A DNA stretch of 64,000 nucleotides from Haematobia irritans. Lineage: Eukaryota > Arthropoda > Insecta > Diptera > Muscidae. Below are positions 12,061 through 22,539 of this stretch, piece after piece; the first letter of the stretch is position 1; each line of letters opens with the position of its first letter. The position numbers were made by a program, and so were the translations under genes. The stretch is from contig NC_134398.1 in the NCBI RefSeq assembly GCF_050003625.1, positions 19,604,997 to 19,668,996 on the forward strand. The letters run 5' to 3'. Under the pieces are notes generated by a model. That model saw only the letters and a program-made list of their open reading frames with translations. It was not told where the DNA came from and did not search any database.

Positions 12061-14690
12061 TACCAAAAATCTACCAAATTTAAAAAATGATTGTTTTGAT
12101 CAAATTTTTGTCAACATTTTCATTCTATAGTATTTTTTTGTCAAAATTGTATTTCTATAGAAAATTTTATTACTATAAAAATTTTCTGACAATATTATTC
12201 TGACAATATTATTTCTATAGAAAATTTTCTTAAAATTGTATTTCTATAGAAAATTTTCTGAAAATGTTATTTCTATAGAAAATTTTCTGAAAATTTTATT
12301 TCTATAGAAAATTTTCTGAAAATTTTATTTCTATAGAAAATTTTCTGAAAATTTTATATCTTTAGAAAATTTTCTGAAAATTTTATTTCTATAGAAAATT
12401 TTCTGAAAATTTTATTTCTATAGAAAATTTTCTGAAAAATTTTTTTCTATAGAAGATTTTCTGAAAATTTTATCTCTATAGAAAATTTTCTGAAAATTTT
12501 ATTTCTATAGAAAATTTTGATAAATTTTTTTCTAAGGAAAATTTTGTCAACATTTAATTTTATAGAATATTTACTAAAAATTTTATTTCTATGGAAAATT
12601 TTGTCAAAATTTTATTTTATAGAAAATTTCCTGAAAATTTTATTTGAATAGACAATTTTGACAAAATTTTATTTCTATAGAAAATTTTCTGAAAATGTTA
12701 TTTCTTTAGAAAAATTTCTCAAATTTTTTTTTCAATAGAAAATTTTCTGAAAATTCTATTTCTATAGAAACTTTTCAGAAAATTTTATTTTTTAGAATAT
12801 TTTCTGAAAATTTTATTTCTATAGAATATTTTCTGAAAATTCTATTTCTATAGAAACTTTTCTGAAAATTTTATTTCTATAGAAAATGTTCTAAAAATTT
12901 TATTTCTATAGAAGATTTTGTCAAACTTTTATTATATAAAAAAATTTGTCAGAATTTTATTTATGTAAAAAAATATGAATATGTTTTCCATAAAATAAAA
13001 TTTCGTCAAAATTTTATTTTATAGAAAATTTTCTGAAAATTTTATTTCTATAGAATACTTTCTGAAAATTCTATCTCTATAGAAACTTTTCTGAAAATTT
13101 TATTTCTATAGAAAATTTTCTAAAAATTTTATTTCTATAGAAAATTGTGCCAGAATTTTATTTCTATAGAAAATTTTCTGAAAATGTTATTTCTATAGAA
13201 TATTTTCTGAAAATTCTATTTCTATAGAATCTTTTCTGAAAATTTTATTTCTATAGAAAATTTTCTAAAGAGTTTATTTCTATAGAAAATTTTCTGAAAA
13301 TTTTCTAAAAATTCTATTTCTATAGAAACTTTTCTGAACATTTTTTTCTATAAAAATTTTCTGACAATATTATTTCTATAGAAAATTTTCTTAAAATTGT
13401 ATTTCTATAGAAAATTTTCTGAAAATGTTATTTCTATAGAAAATTTTCTAAAAAATTTATTTCTATAGAAAATTTTGTCAAACTTTTATTTATATAGAAA
13501 AGTTTGTCAGAATTTTATTTCTGTAAAAACATTTTTACAAAATTTGAATTTAATAGAAAATGTTTAATAGAATATGTTTTCATAAAATAAAATTTCGTCA
13601 AAATTTTATTTTATAGAACATTTTCTGGAAGTTTTATTTCTATAGAAAATTTTCTGAAAATTTTATTTCTATGGAAAATTTTGTCAGAATTTTATTTCTA
13701 TAGAAAATTTTCTGAAAATTTTATTTCAATAGAATCTTTTCGGAAAATTCTATTTCTATAGAAACTTTTCTGAAAATTTTATTTCTATAGAAAATTTTAT
13801 AAAAATTTTATTTCTATAGAAAATTTTGTCAAAATTTTATTTTTATAGAAAATTTTCTGAAAATTTTATTTCTTTAGAATACTTTCTGAAAATTCTATTT
13901 CTATAGAAACTTTTCTGAAAATTTTATTTCTATAGAAAATTTTCTGAAAATTTTATTTCTATAGAAAAATTTCTAAAAATTTTATTTCTATAGAAAATTT
14001 TGCCAGAATTTTATTTCTATAGAAAATTTTCTGAAAATGTTATTTCTATAGAATATTTTCTGAAAATTCTATTTCTATAGAAACTTTTCTGAAAATTTTA
14101 TTTCTATAGAAAATTTTCTGAAAAAAATTATTTCTTTAGAAAATTTTGTGAATATTTTATTTCTAGAGAAAATTTTCTGCAAATGTTATTTCTATAGACT
14201 ATTTTCTGAAAATGTTATTTCTATAGAAACTTTTCTGAAAATTTTATTTCTATAAAAATTTTCTGAAAATGTTATTTCTATAGAATATTTTCTGAAAATG
14301 TTATTTCTATAGAAACTTTTCTGAAAATTTTATTTCTAAAGAAAATTTTCTAAAAATTTAATTTCTATAGAAAATTTTGTCAAACTTTTATTTCTATAGA
14401 ATATTTTCTAAAAATTCTATTTCTATAGAAACTTTTCTTTTTTTAGAATATTTTTATTTTTTTAGAATAGAATATTTTTATTTTTTTAGAAATTTTTATT
14501 TTTTTAGAATATTTTCTGAAATTTCTATATCTATAGAAAATTTTGTCAAACTTTTATTTATATAGAAAAGTTTGTCAGAATTTTATTTCTATAAAAAAAA
14601 ATTTTACAAAATTTGAATTTAATAGAAAAAGTTTTCTATAAAAAAAATTTCGTCAAAATTTTATTTTATAGTAAATTTTCTGGAAATTTT
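12061..14690 (+). repeat. 29-bp minisatellite array, CTG subtype
   Basis: Same 29-bp period and the same TTTCTATAGAAA palindrome as the other arrays. Most units here read AAAATTTTCTGAAAATTTT where the other arrays read AAAATTTTGTCAAAATTTT. The left edge has AAAATCTACCAAATTTAA, an edge motif shared with other blocks. Near 14430-14515 the units degrade into TTTTTTTAGAATATTTTTA runs. Confidence 0.93.
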
Positions 14691-14995
14691 ACATTCAGTT
14701 TCCAGCAAATTTCCATGATCAGTGCGTCTTAATATCCTCAAGAAATAAAATCGGTCTAAATGGAGGTAAAAACTAAATCCGATACACGTTTTTGTGAGTC
14801 TGAAACACCAGTATACCAGATCGGTCTATATGAGGGCTATACCAAAACATGGACCGATACTCACCATCTTAGTAGCACCTCTTTATGGTGCTAAAATACC
14901 TTTCGATTTGCAATTTCAGGCGAATTGGCTAAAAACTACGGTTTCTATAAGGCCAAGACCCCAAATCGGTAGGTCGGTTTATATGGGGACTATAT
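14691..14995 (-). mobile_element. Family A element, part left of the SINE insertion
   Basis: Two degenerate family A units, with GACCGATACTCACCATCTT near 14855 and CCCCAAATCGGTAGGTCGG near 14960. The element is split by the SINE at 14996-15445. It resumes at 15446 and runs to its terminal hairpin near 15712. Confidence 0.7.
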
Positions 14996-15445
14996 GGGAG
15001 CCACCGTGGTGCAATGGTTAACGTGCCCGCCTTGCATACACAAGGCCGTGGGTTCGATTCCTGCTTCGACCGAACACCAAAAAGTTGTTCAACGGTGGAT
15101 TATACCACCTCAGTAATGCTGGTGACATTTCTGAGGGGTTCAAAGCTTCTCTAAGTGGTTTCACAGCAATGTGGGTTCGATTCCTGCTTGGTGACATTTC
15201 TGAGTGTTTTAAAGATTCTCTAAGTGGTTTCACTGCAATGTGGAACGACGTTCGGACTCGGCTATAAAAAGGAAGTCCCTTGTCATTGAGCTAAACATGG
15301 CATCGGGCAGCACTCAGTGATAAGAGAGAAGTTCACCAATGTGGTATCACAATGGACTGAATAGTCTAAGTGAGCCTGATACTGATACATCGGGCTGGCA
15401 CCTTAGGTTAGGTGGCAGCCCGATGTATCAGGCTGTCCCCTAACC
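14996..15445 (+). mobile_element. tRNA-derived SINE with 14-bp target duplication
   Basis: Starts GGGAGCCACCGTGG. A box A-like GTGGTGCAATGGTTA lies near 15006 and box B GGTTCGATTCC at 15051-15061, so the head is tRNA-derived and would be transcribed by RNA polymerase III. The body carries CTGGTGACATTTCTGAG and CGTTCGGACTCGGCT. The tail ends in CCCCTAACC. The sequence TATGGGGACTATAT flanks it at 14982-14995 and 15446-15459, a clean target-site duplication. Two oddities: a roughly 60-bp internal duplication repeats GTTCGATTCCTGCTT at about 15175, and the tail contains a foldback (15384-15429) of its own 3' end. SINEs of this type depend on a LINE-encoded reverse transcriptase. Confidence 0.88.
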
Positions 15446-16853
15446 TATGGGGACTATATCAAAACCTGGACCGATATAGCCCGTCATCGAACTTGATATG
15501 CCTGCAGACAGAAGACGAGTTAGTGCAAAATTTCAGCACGATGCCTTCATTTTTGATAACAACAGCCAGACAGACGAACATGGTTATAGCGTCTTAGAAT
15601 TTCTCCCTGATCAAGAATTTTGCATAGTCGGAAATCTTTATTTCGATGTGTTACAAACGGAATGACAAACTTATTATACCCCCATCACCATTCCATGGTG
15701 GTGGGTATAAAAAACATCAATACAAGGAAAATCACTCTCCAAGTTCAAACAAGTGATTTTCCTCTAATACTCATAGCATGGGTTCCTCTTTGAGAAAAAA
15801 AATCTCGACGAACTTACAGACACTGACTTTATTGACTATCTCTGGAAGAGGAGGGTGTTTAAATCGAAAAATCTTATATGAGCTACTTAAAACTAGTTCA
15901 TGTATCAGGCTGTCCCCTATCCTATGGGGACTATATCAAAACCTGGACCGATATAGCCCGTCATCGAACTTGATATGCCTGCAGACAGAAGACGAGTTAG
16001 TGCAAAATTTCAGCACGATGCCTTCATTTTTGATAACAACAACCAGACAGACGAACATGGTTATAGCGTCTTAGAATTTCTCCCTGATCAAGAATTTTGC
16101 ATAGTCGGAAATCTTTATTTCGATGTGTTACAAACGGAATGACAAACTTATTATACCCCCATCACCATTCCATGGTGGTGGGTATAAAAAACATCAGTAC
16201 AAGGAAAATCACTCTCCAAGTTCAAACAAGTGATTTTCCTCTAATACTCATAGCAAAGGTTCCTCTTTGAGCAAAAAAATCTCGACGAACTTACAGAACC
16301 TGACTTTATTGAGTATCTCTGGAAGAGGAGGGTCTTTAAATCGAAAAACCTTATATGAGCTACTTAAAACTAGTTCATGTATCAGGCTGTCCCCTAACCT
16401 ATGGGGACTACATCAAAACCTGAACCGATATAGCCCATCATCGAACTTGATCTGCCTGCAGACAGAAGACGAAATAGTGAAAAATTTCAGCACGATGCCT
16501 TCATTTTTGATAACAACAGCCAGACAGACGAACATGGTTATAGCGTCTTAAAATTTCTCCCTGATCAAGAATTTTGCATAGTCGGAAATCGTTATTTCGA
16601 TGTGTTACAAACGGAATGACAAACTTATTATACCCCCATCACCATTCTATGGTGGTGGATACAAAAAACATCAGTACAAGGAAAATCACTCTCCAAGTTC
16701 AAACAAGTGATTTTCCACTAATACTCATAGCATGGGTTCCTCTTTGAGAAAAAAAATCTCGACGAACTTACAGACCCTGACTTTATTGAGTATCTCTGGA
16801 AGAGGAGGGACTTCAAATCGAAAAACCTTATGTGAGCTACTTGCAACTAGTTC
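15423..16853 (+). repeat. Exact 3 x 477-bp tandem triplication
   Basis: Units start at 15423, 15900 and 16377 with ATGTATCAGGCTGTCCCCTA and are each exactly 477 bp. Each holds the last bases of the SINE tail, the family A 3' section with its hairpin, and about 190 bp of other sequence ending CTAGTTCATGTA. Each unit also contains a perfect 11-bp stem, GGAAAATCACT paired with AGTGATTTTCC (first copy 15726-15762). Copies differ by only scattered substitutions. The open frames of about 95 codons that repeat here follow from 477 being divisible by 3 and show no domain. Confidence 0.93.
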
Positions 16854-18059
16854 ATGTAAGATTCCTTCAATACACAATTATACCATACATTTGGCGTATT
16901 CCATACACCATCCTCTGGACTATGCTTTGAATTTTTCACAAATCCTTTCATTCATATCATGAGTGATAGAATTTGTTCTCCTTCAAATGTGAAACAAATT
17001 AGACATTTCTGAATATGTTCGTCAAGTTGATTCTTCCATTTTGTAAATATTACCAAAAATATCCTTTGAAGGAAAAACCAAAACAAAACCATTTACTTAG
17101 AGTATCATAGAATTTAGATTCCTTTCAAAATAATCTCTAGTCCCTTTCATTGTACATTTGATTGTTGATGCAATGGTCTTGGTTTGTTCCACAATTCCAT
17201 TCTATCTGGCTGTCTGTCTGTCCGTTGGCTCTTTACTTTTCACATAGAATTCAACAGCGTATGGTCTATCTGATGCGTTTAGATAACTTTGCTCTTCCTC
17301 GTCCATCATATTTGAACAGTGAAGACCAGAAAGCGCCCATCCAGGCACTTTGTCAGTTACAATAACGCATGAAATGCATATCCAGCCAGCCAGCCAGCCA
17401 ACCAGCCATCCGTCCATTCAAACATTCATCCACAACACACAGAACTCTTTCAGGGAACTTGATGCACTTTTGGCACTTATCCTGCTGGTATGCTATGAGT
17501 ATGTCTGTTTTGTTACGTTTTTAGATGATCCAGCATGTCTGTTTTATCTTTACTTTGGGTTTGCTTACCCTTTCGTTTATTCCACTAACCATCTGTGTTG
17601 TCCGTCTGGTGGGGCCGATTTGCAAAAAAAAAAAACACACACACACAAAACGCCAGCATTTTGGGATGTTGGATGAGACAAAGCAGAGTAAACATTCGCA
17701 CGATTCATTCAATATTTGCAATTTTTTTTTGTTTTCATTGTTTGTCGTTTCTGCGGGATCTTGTTTTTTTCCGGCATAATTGTTGAACCTTTTATCATAC
17801 GATTAAGAGTATGTTTATTAAATTTTATTACTTCAATTGTATTAAAATCCGAATAAAAATAATAGTTCGGCAGTATGGAAGCTATTTGGAATATATTTAG
17901 ATAAAATTATTATACCCTGTACCACAGTAGTGGTGAAGGGTATAAATAGGGTTTCGAAGAAGATTTTTTTCGCAAAAGCTCTAGAAGAATTAGGCCGATT
18001 GATTTCATTATTATTTCCACCTCAAGCAGTTATAATTTCTTCTATATAATTTGTTTTGA
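16854..18059. other. Low-copy spacer with microsatellite and a small hairpin
   Basis: No gene is recognised. A CAGC-rich tract, (CAGC)n with variants, lies at 17381-17412. A CA/AC run sits at 17634-17648. At 17909-17946 TTATACCCT and AGGGTATAA flank a short inverted repeat (ACCAC/GTGGT), reminiscent of the family A and B end hairpins. A similar one is at 39128-39165. Confidence 0.5.
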
Positions 18060-18565
18060 GTTTTTAATGGAAAAATGCTTTATGCACCACACACACGCCG
18101 TATGCCGCATTCCGTCATAACCGATGATACCAGCTAAAAATCCGTCGCTTGGGTTTAGACTACGGAACCATTTAGACCTTGGTGGTTTGTGCCATCGGCT
18201 CTTAGTCTGCGACCAGATTCTGTCCTTTTCTTTCGCTCATGTGGTGGCTTCCGCTATATCCAGTTCGATTGCTTCTTCCACAGGACTCCAGCATAAACGA
18301 TGATACCGGCAGAAAACCCAAACCAACGACCCTGGGTTTAATCTGCGTCTAGACTACGGACGGACTAACATGAGATGGTTTATACCATCTGCAGACTCCT
18401 ACTTTTTATTTCGCTTATATAGCGGCTTCCACCAAACCCAAATCGTTCCTTTCTCCCTCATGACTCCAGCATAAACGACGATACCGGCATAAAACCCAAC
18501 CCAAGTCCCTTGGGTTTAGAGTACGGAACGTTCAGCCCTTGGTGGTTTGTGTCATATGCTGTTAG
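18060..18565. repeat. ~175-bp tandem repeat array, left part
   Basis: GACTCCAGCATAAACGA recurs at 18283 and 18461 (178 bp apart), in a framework of GGTTTGTGCCATC, GTTAGTCTGCG, TTTCGCTCATGT and GATACCGGC. The array resumes at 20637 after the inserted retroelement. I do not recognise the family. Confidence 0.75.
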
Positions 18566-18574
18566 GTTAGATTT

Positions 18575-18915
18575 GGGAGCCATCGTGGTGCAATAGTTAG
18601 CATGCCCGCCTTGCATAAGGTCGTGGGTTCGATTCCTGCTTCGACCGAACACCAAAAAAGTTTTCCAGCGGTGGATTATCCCACCTCAGTAATGCTGGTG
18701 ACATTTCTGAGGGTTTCAAAGCTTCTCTAAGTGGTTTCACTGCAAGGTGGAACGCCGTTCGGACTCGGCTATAAAAAGGAGGTCCCTTGTCGTTGAGCTT
18801 AACATGGACTCGGGCAGCACTCAGTGATAAGAGAGAAGTTCACCAATGTGGTATGACAATGGACTGAATAGTCTAAGTGAGCCTGATACATCGGGCTGCT
18901 ACCTAACCAAACCTA
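18575..18915 (+). mobile_element. tRNA-derived SINE, full length, inserted in the LINE tail
   Basis: Starts GGGAGCCATCGTGGTGCAAT. Box B GGTTCGATTCC lies at 18626-18636, the body has CTCAGTAATGCTGGTGACAT and CGTTCGGACTCGGCT, and the 3' end reads GTCTAAGTGAGCC, CATCGGGCTG and CCTAACC repeats. The anticodon-arm region is about 8 bp shorter than in the 15.0-kb copy. It lies tail to tail with the LINE, which creates the 20-bp palindrome at 18915-18934. Confidence 0.88.
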
Positions 18916-18943
18916 ACCTAACCTAGGTTAGGTTATGCAGGAT

Positions 18944-18974
18944 GAGACCAGCCCGTAACTGAAGGGCTGGTCTC
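18944..18974 (-). other. Perfect 11-bp stem-loop in LINE 3' region
   Basis: GAGACCAGCCC and GGGCTGGTCTC pair perfectly around a 9-base loop, just inside the TAACC tail of the LINE. LINE 3' stem-loops are commonly what the element's reverse transcriptase binds to start copying. The SINEs here have a comparable though weaker AGCC/GGCT stem at the same distance from their TAACC tail. Confidence 0.7.
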
Positions 18975-19485
18975 CCACTTAGACCATGTTGATCCATTGT
19001 GTTTCCTCATTGTTGTTGTTCTTCGTCCTCCTCAATCATTTAGGTTTGCAGGCGAGTTCCAGAGAAAGTTTTCCTAGGTTTTCCATCCCGAGGCCTTTAT
19101 GAAGGCAAGTATATTTTTCATGTTGCAGTTCCGTACGTCCGGTATATCCTGAAAGAAAAAAGAGCCCAGTATCTTGTTTCTTCTAAAGGATAATGCTAGA
19201 CACTGGCACAGAAAATGGTAGGAGTCTTCTGTTGCCTCTGGGTCTAGACACCATCTGAAAATATCATCAGTCATTAAGCCAATCCTTACCATGTGTTTTC
19301 CAAGGGTGTTGTGTCCTGTTATGATGCCTATCAGTGCTCTCAGATCATCTCTACGGGTCGCCATCAGGAAATCAGGGTTCCTGCGGCTCTTGTCATCCCA
19401 AATCAGCTTGGCTTGCTCGCAGGTCGCAGATGAAGCCCAGCGTTCTTTCCATAAATCCTCATATCTTTTATTGATCCTGTAAGTA

Positions 19486-20417
19486 AAGGGTGATTCTTTT
19501 GAGGTTAGGATTTTCATGCATTAGTATTTGACAGATCACGTGGGATTTCAGACATGGTGTCAAAGAGAAAGATGCTCAGTATGCTTTGACATTTCATCAT
19601 GAATAGACTTACTAACGAGCCACAACGTCGAATTTTCAGTGAATGGGCCCTAGAAAAGTTGGCAGAAAATCCGCTTTTTATCGACAAATTTTGTTCAGCG
19701 ATGAGGCTCATTTCTGGTTGAATGGCTACGTAAATAAGCAAAATTGCCGCATTTGGAGTGAAGAGCTACCAGAAGCCGTTCAAGAACTGCCCATGCATCC
19801 CGAAAAATGCACTGTTTGGTGTGGTTTGTACGCTGGTGGAATCATTGGACCGTATTTTTTCAAAGATGCTGTTGGACGCAACGTTACGGTGAATGGCGAT
19901 CGCTATCGTTCGATGCTAACAAACTTTTTGTTGCCAAAAATGGAAGAACTGAACTTGGTTGACATGTGGTTTCAACAAGATGGCGCTACATGCCACACAG
20001 CTCGCGATTCTATAGCCATTTTGAGGGAAAACTTCGGAGAACAATTCATCTCAAGAAATGGACCGGTAAGTTGGCCACCAATATCATGCGATTTGACGCC
20101 TTTAGACTATTTTTTGTGGGGCTACGTCAAGTCTAAAGTCTACAGAAATAAGCCAGCAACTATTCCAGCTTTGGAAGACAACATTTCCGAAGAAATTCGG
20201 GCTATTCCGGCCGAAATGCTCGAAAAAGTTGCCCAAAATTGGACTTTCCGAATGGACCACCTAAGACGCAGCCGCGGTCAACATTTAAATGAAATTATCT
20301 TCAAAAAGTAAATGTCATGGACCAATCTAACGTTTCAAATAAAGAACCGATGATATTTTGCAAATTTTATGCGTTTTTTTTTTTAAAAAGTTATCAAGCT
20401 CTTAACAAATCACCCTT
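19486..20417 (+). mobile_element. Mariner (DD41D, rosa-like) deletion derivative, copy 1
   Basis: The element is 932 bp, flanked by TA (19484-19485 and 20418-20419). Its ends form an inverted repeat: AAGGGTGATTCTTTTGAG at the left, against AAGGGTGATTTGTTAAGAG read inward from the right. It carries the 3' two thirds of a Tc1/mariner transposase gene. The segment just after the start codon is deleted, removing the DNA-binding half. It interrupts the LINE frame. An AATAAA lies at 20338, 27 bp after the stop. Nearly identical to the copy at 53532-54463. Confidence 0.93.
19599..20311 (+). pseudogene. Mariner transposase, internally deleted and frameshifted
   Basis: The native start ATG (19599) reads MNRLTNE, then jumps to PQRRIFSEWALEK. 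The deletion is in frame and removes the N-terminal helix-turn-helix part (family members are about 340-350 residues, from memory). One T is missing in the T-run near 19675-19679, so the native frame shifts. The catalytic half remains open from an internal ATG at 19643 (222 codons). There the catalytic triad is D20 (SDEAHFW), D113 (WFQQDGATCH) and D155 (CDLTPLDYFLWG). D113 and D155 are separated by 41 residues, the DD41D spacing of the rosa group first seen in tephritid flies. Without the DNA-binding domain the product could not act as a transposase. Confidence 0.9.
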
Positions 20418-20636
20418 TATATAAGGATATCGGGGGGAAGACATATGTAACGATGTCGTTCGTCCCACATGCGCCTTCTTTAGCCAACACATCCGTTTCA
20501 TCATTTCCCCTTATTCCATAATGTCCAGGTACCCAGCACAGAGTGATATTATGCTGTTCAGTGAGAACTTTAAGCTCTCTACGACATCGGCTGACTAACG
20601 TCTCTACGACAGCGGCTGAATAACGTTGAAGGTAGC

Positions 20637-22289
20637 CATATACTGTTAGTCTGCATCTATACTCTGCCCTTTCCTTTCGCCATATCCAGTGTGATTGTTT
20701 CTAACTCAGGACTCCGCCATAAATGACGATACGGGCATAAAACCCAACTCACGTTCGTGGTGTTAATCTGGGTCTTGACTCTGAAACTGTTCACCTCTTG
20801 ATGGTTTCGCTTATGAAGCGGCTTCCACCAAATCCAGATCGATTATTTTTTCCTCCAGATCGATTAGTTTTTCGTAGTGTAACCCCAAGGGTCAGAGGGA
20901 ACTGTACAGCCATTGGTGATTTGTGCCACTTGCTGTTAGTCTGCATCCAGACTCTGCCTTTTTTTCTATCACTCTTGTGGTGGCTTCCATCATATCTAGT
21001 TCGATTTTTTCCCACTCAGGACTTCAGCACAAACGCCCTTGGGGTTATTCTGCGTCTAGACTCCGGAACTGTTCATTGCTTGATCGTTTGTGCCATCTCA
21101 GACGCAGACTAACACTGCGTGCGGACTCCCACTTTTTCTTTCCTTTATCTAGGTCATCCACCAAATCCAGATCGATTCTTTCTCCCTCAGGACTCCAACA
21201 AATCGACGATACCAGCTAAAAACCCTTAGGGACCTCGGAACCGTTCACCCCTTGATGGTTTGTACCATCTGATGTGAGTCTGCGTGCAGACTCGCACTTT
21301 CACCTCGGAACAGTTTTCGCATTACTACGAGGTGGACCCCTAGGATTTTTTTTGCCATCTTCTGTCTGCGTCCGGACTCCTCTTTTTTCCTTTCGCTAAT
21401 TTCGCTCAAACATAACCCAATCCTCTTACCTTCTGGCAAAATCACTTCGGCTTCGTTTTCGCATTACTACGTGAAGGATTGTTGGATTGTGCTATCTTGT
21501 GTTTAGTATGCGTCCAAACTACCCTTTCGCTCATGTCGCGGCTTCCGTCATATTCCGATTGATTTTTTTCTTCCTCAGGATGAGCTCCCTCAGGATGTTG
21601 CAATGACATCCCAACTTTGATCAACTACTTTCCGTTCTTGTTCCATCTTCTCTCTTTTCCAGCGGTCGCAGCAAAAGTTTGTGTATTCCGCATAGTCGGT
21701 GTAGGTGTAGTTGCAATAAGGGGTCTTGCACTTGCACATGATTTTTTACAGTCTTTCATATTTGTCATGGAACCACAAGCCATGTGCCGGGTTCCGTTAT
21801 AATCGCCAATATCTGCTAAAAACCCCAACGCACTTCCCTTGGCGTTTGAATTACTACGAGGTGGACAACTTGGTGGTTTGTGTCATCTCCTGTTAGTCTG
21901 TATCCTCGGCTCGTTCCTTTTCGCACATGTCGCGACTTCCGCCATATCCAGATCGATTCTTTCTTCCTTAGGACTCCATCGTAATTGATGATGCTGAATA
22001 AAAACCCAACCCACGTTGTTTGGGTATAATTTTTACCTCGGAATCACTTTCGCATTACTGCGAGGTGGACCCTTTGGTGGTTGCGTCATATCCTGTTAGT
22101 CTACGTCCAGACTCCTCTTTTTCATTTCGATCATGTCGAGGCTTCTGTCATATCTAGCTCGGTTATTTCTTCCTCCAACAACTCCAACATGGTCGCCGAT
22201 AACGCCTTAAAACCCACCCCACTTACTTCGGATCCCCTTTCGCATTACCACGTGTAGGGTTGGACGTGGCACAATTCCTGTTAATTTGC
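20637..22289. repeat. ~175-bp tandem repeat array, right part
   Basis: Continuation of the array left of 18565. Landmarks such as AGGACTCC (20706, 21186, 21968), GTTAGTCTGCATCCAGAC and TTTCGCTCATGTCGCGGCTT recur at irregular multiples of about 175 bp. Units are strongly diverged and contain indels. Open frames on both strands lack domains. Confidence 0.72.
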
Positions 22290-22520
22290 GTCCAACACTG
22301 CAGCGGAAGAGACGACATAACATGCAGAAGTTTAGACTAAATGCGGCTATACGTTATATTGAGAGAAGTTTTTCTTTAAATCAACCGTCCTTACCCGTAT
22401 CTCGGTTCCGTAAAGTAGGATGCTGTTGTTTGCCTCCATTAGAAGTTTTCTCAGTTGCGATGTTATGTGGGTTGCTTTCTTCGTTACATAGTTTGCTGAT
22501 GGGCTGAAGATCTTGGAGGT
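22290..22520 (-). pseudogene. LINE reverse transcriptase C-terminal remnant
   Basis: The minus strand encodes SANYVTKKATHITSQLRKLL followed by ANNSILLYGTEIR. This matches the region after the catalytic core of non-LTR reverse transcriptases, where a KA...L..LM...G...R stretch precedes a conserved N-S-I-L-L-Y-G segment. Frame shifts occur on both sides. It is separated from the reverse transcriptase N-terminal piece at 24.2 kb by the 69-bp satellite, so the central catalytic part is gone. Confidence 0.6.
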
Positions 22521-22539
22521 GCGTCGGAACTGTGGAATA

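Larger units (their letters stand above)
18566..20636 (-). mobile_element. 5'-truncated non-LTR retrotransposon (LINE), nested by SINE and mariner
   Basis: Minus-strand order: RNase H coding remnant, stop at 19074, a 3' untranslated part with an 11-bp hairpin, then a TAACC-type tail. CATATGCTGTTAG (18553-18565) and CATATACTGTTAG (20637-20649) flank the whole block. They differ at one base and look like a 13-bp target duplication in the 175-bp array. A SINE sits within the tail on the opposite strand, with GTTAGGTTAG left of it and CCTAACCTAGGTTAGG right of it, and a mariner sits in the coding frame. The RNase H tail suggests an I, Loa or R1 group LINE; the clade is unresolved. Confidence 0.78.
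19074..20636 (-). pseudogene. LINE ORF2 C-terminus: RNase H domain, disrupted by mariner
   Basis: Reading the minus strand, 20636-20420 encodes an RNase H segment with WVPGHYGIRGNDETDVLA, in which the final D of GNDETD is the expected catalytic aspartate. If the mariner (19486-20417) and one TA are removed, the frame runs on without a break (PPISLY then TYRINKRYEDLW). It continues through LTGH-like GIITGHNTLGKHM and a cysteine-containing tail to the stop at 19074-19076. Such tails follow RNase H in LINEs that carry that domain. Reverse transcriptase and endonuclease are absent (5' truncation at 20636). The frame was thus intact when the mariner landed. Confidence 0.82.

Noticed and set aside
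15001..15075. Functional tRNA gene suggested by boxes A and B
   Set aside because: The sequence does not close into a cloverleaf, is followed by the SINE body and recurs with the same body at several loci. It is a SINE head.
15412..16551. Three near-identical open frames of 61-98 codons, which look like a small gene family
   Set aside because: They are copies within the 3 x 477-bp triplication of family A and SINE tail DNA. The period is divisible by 3, which keeps the frame.
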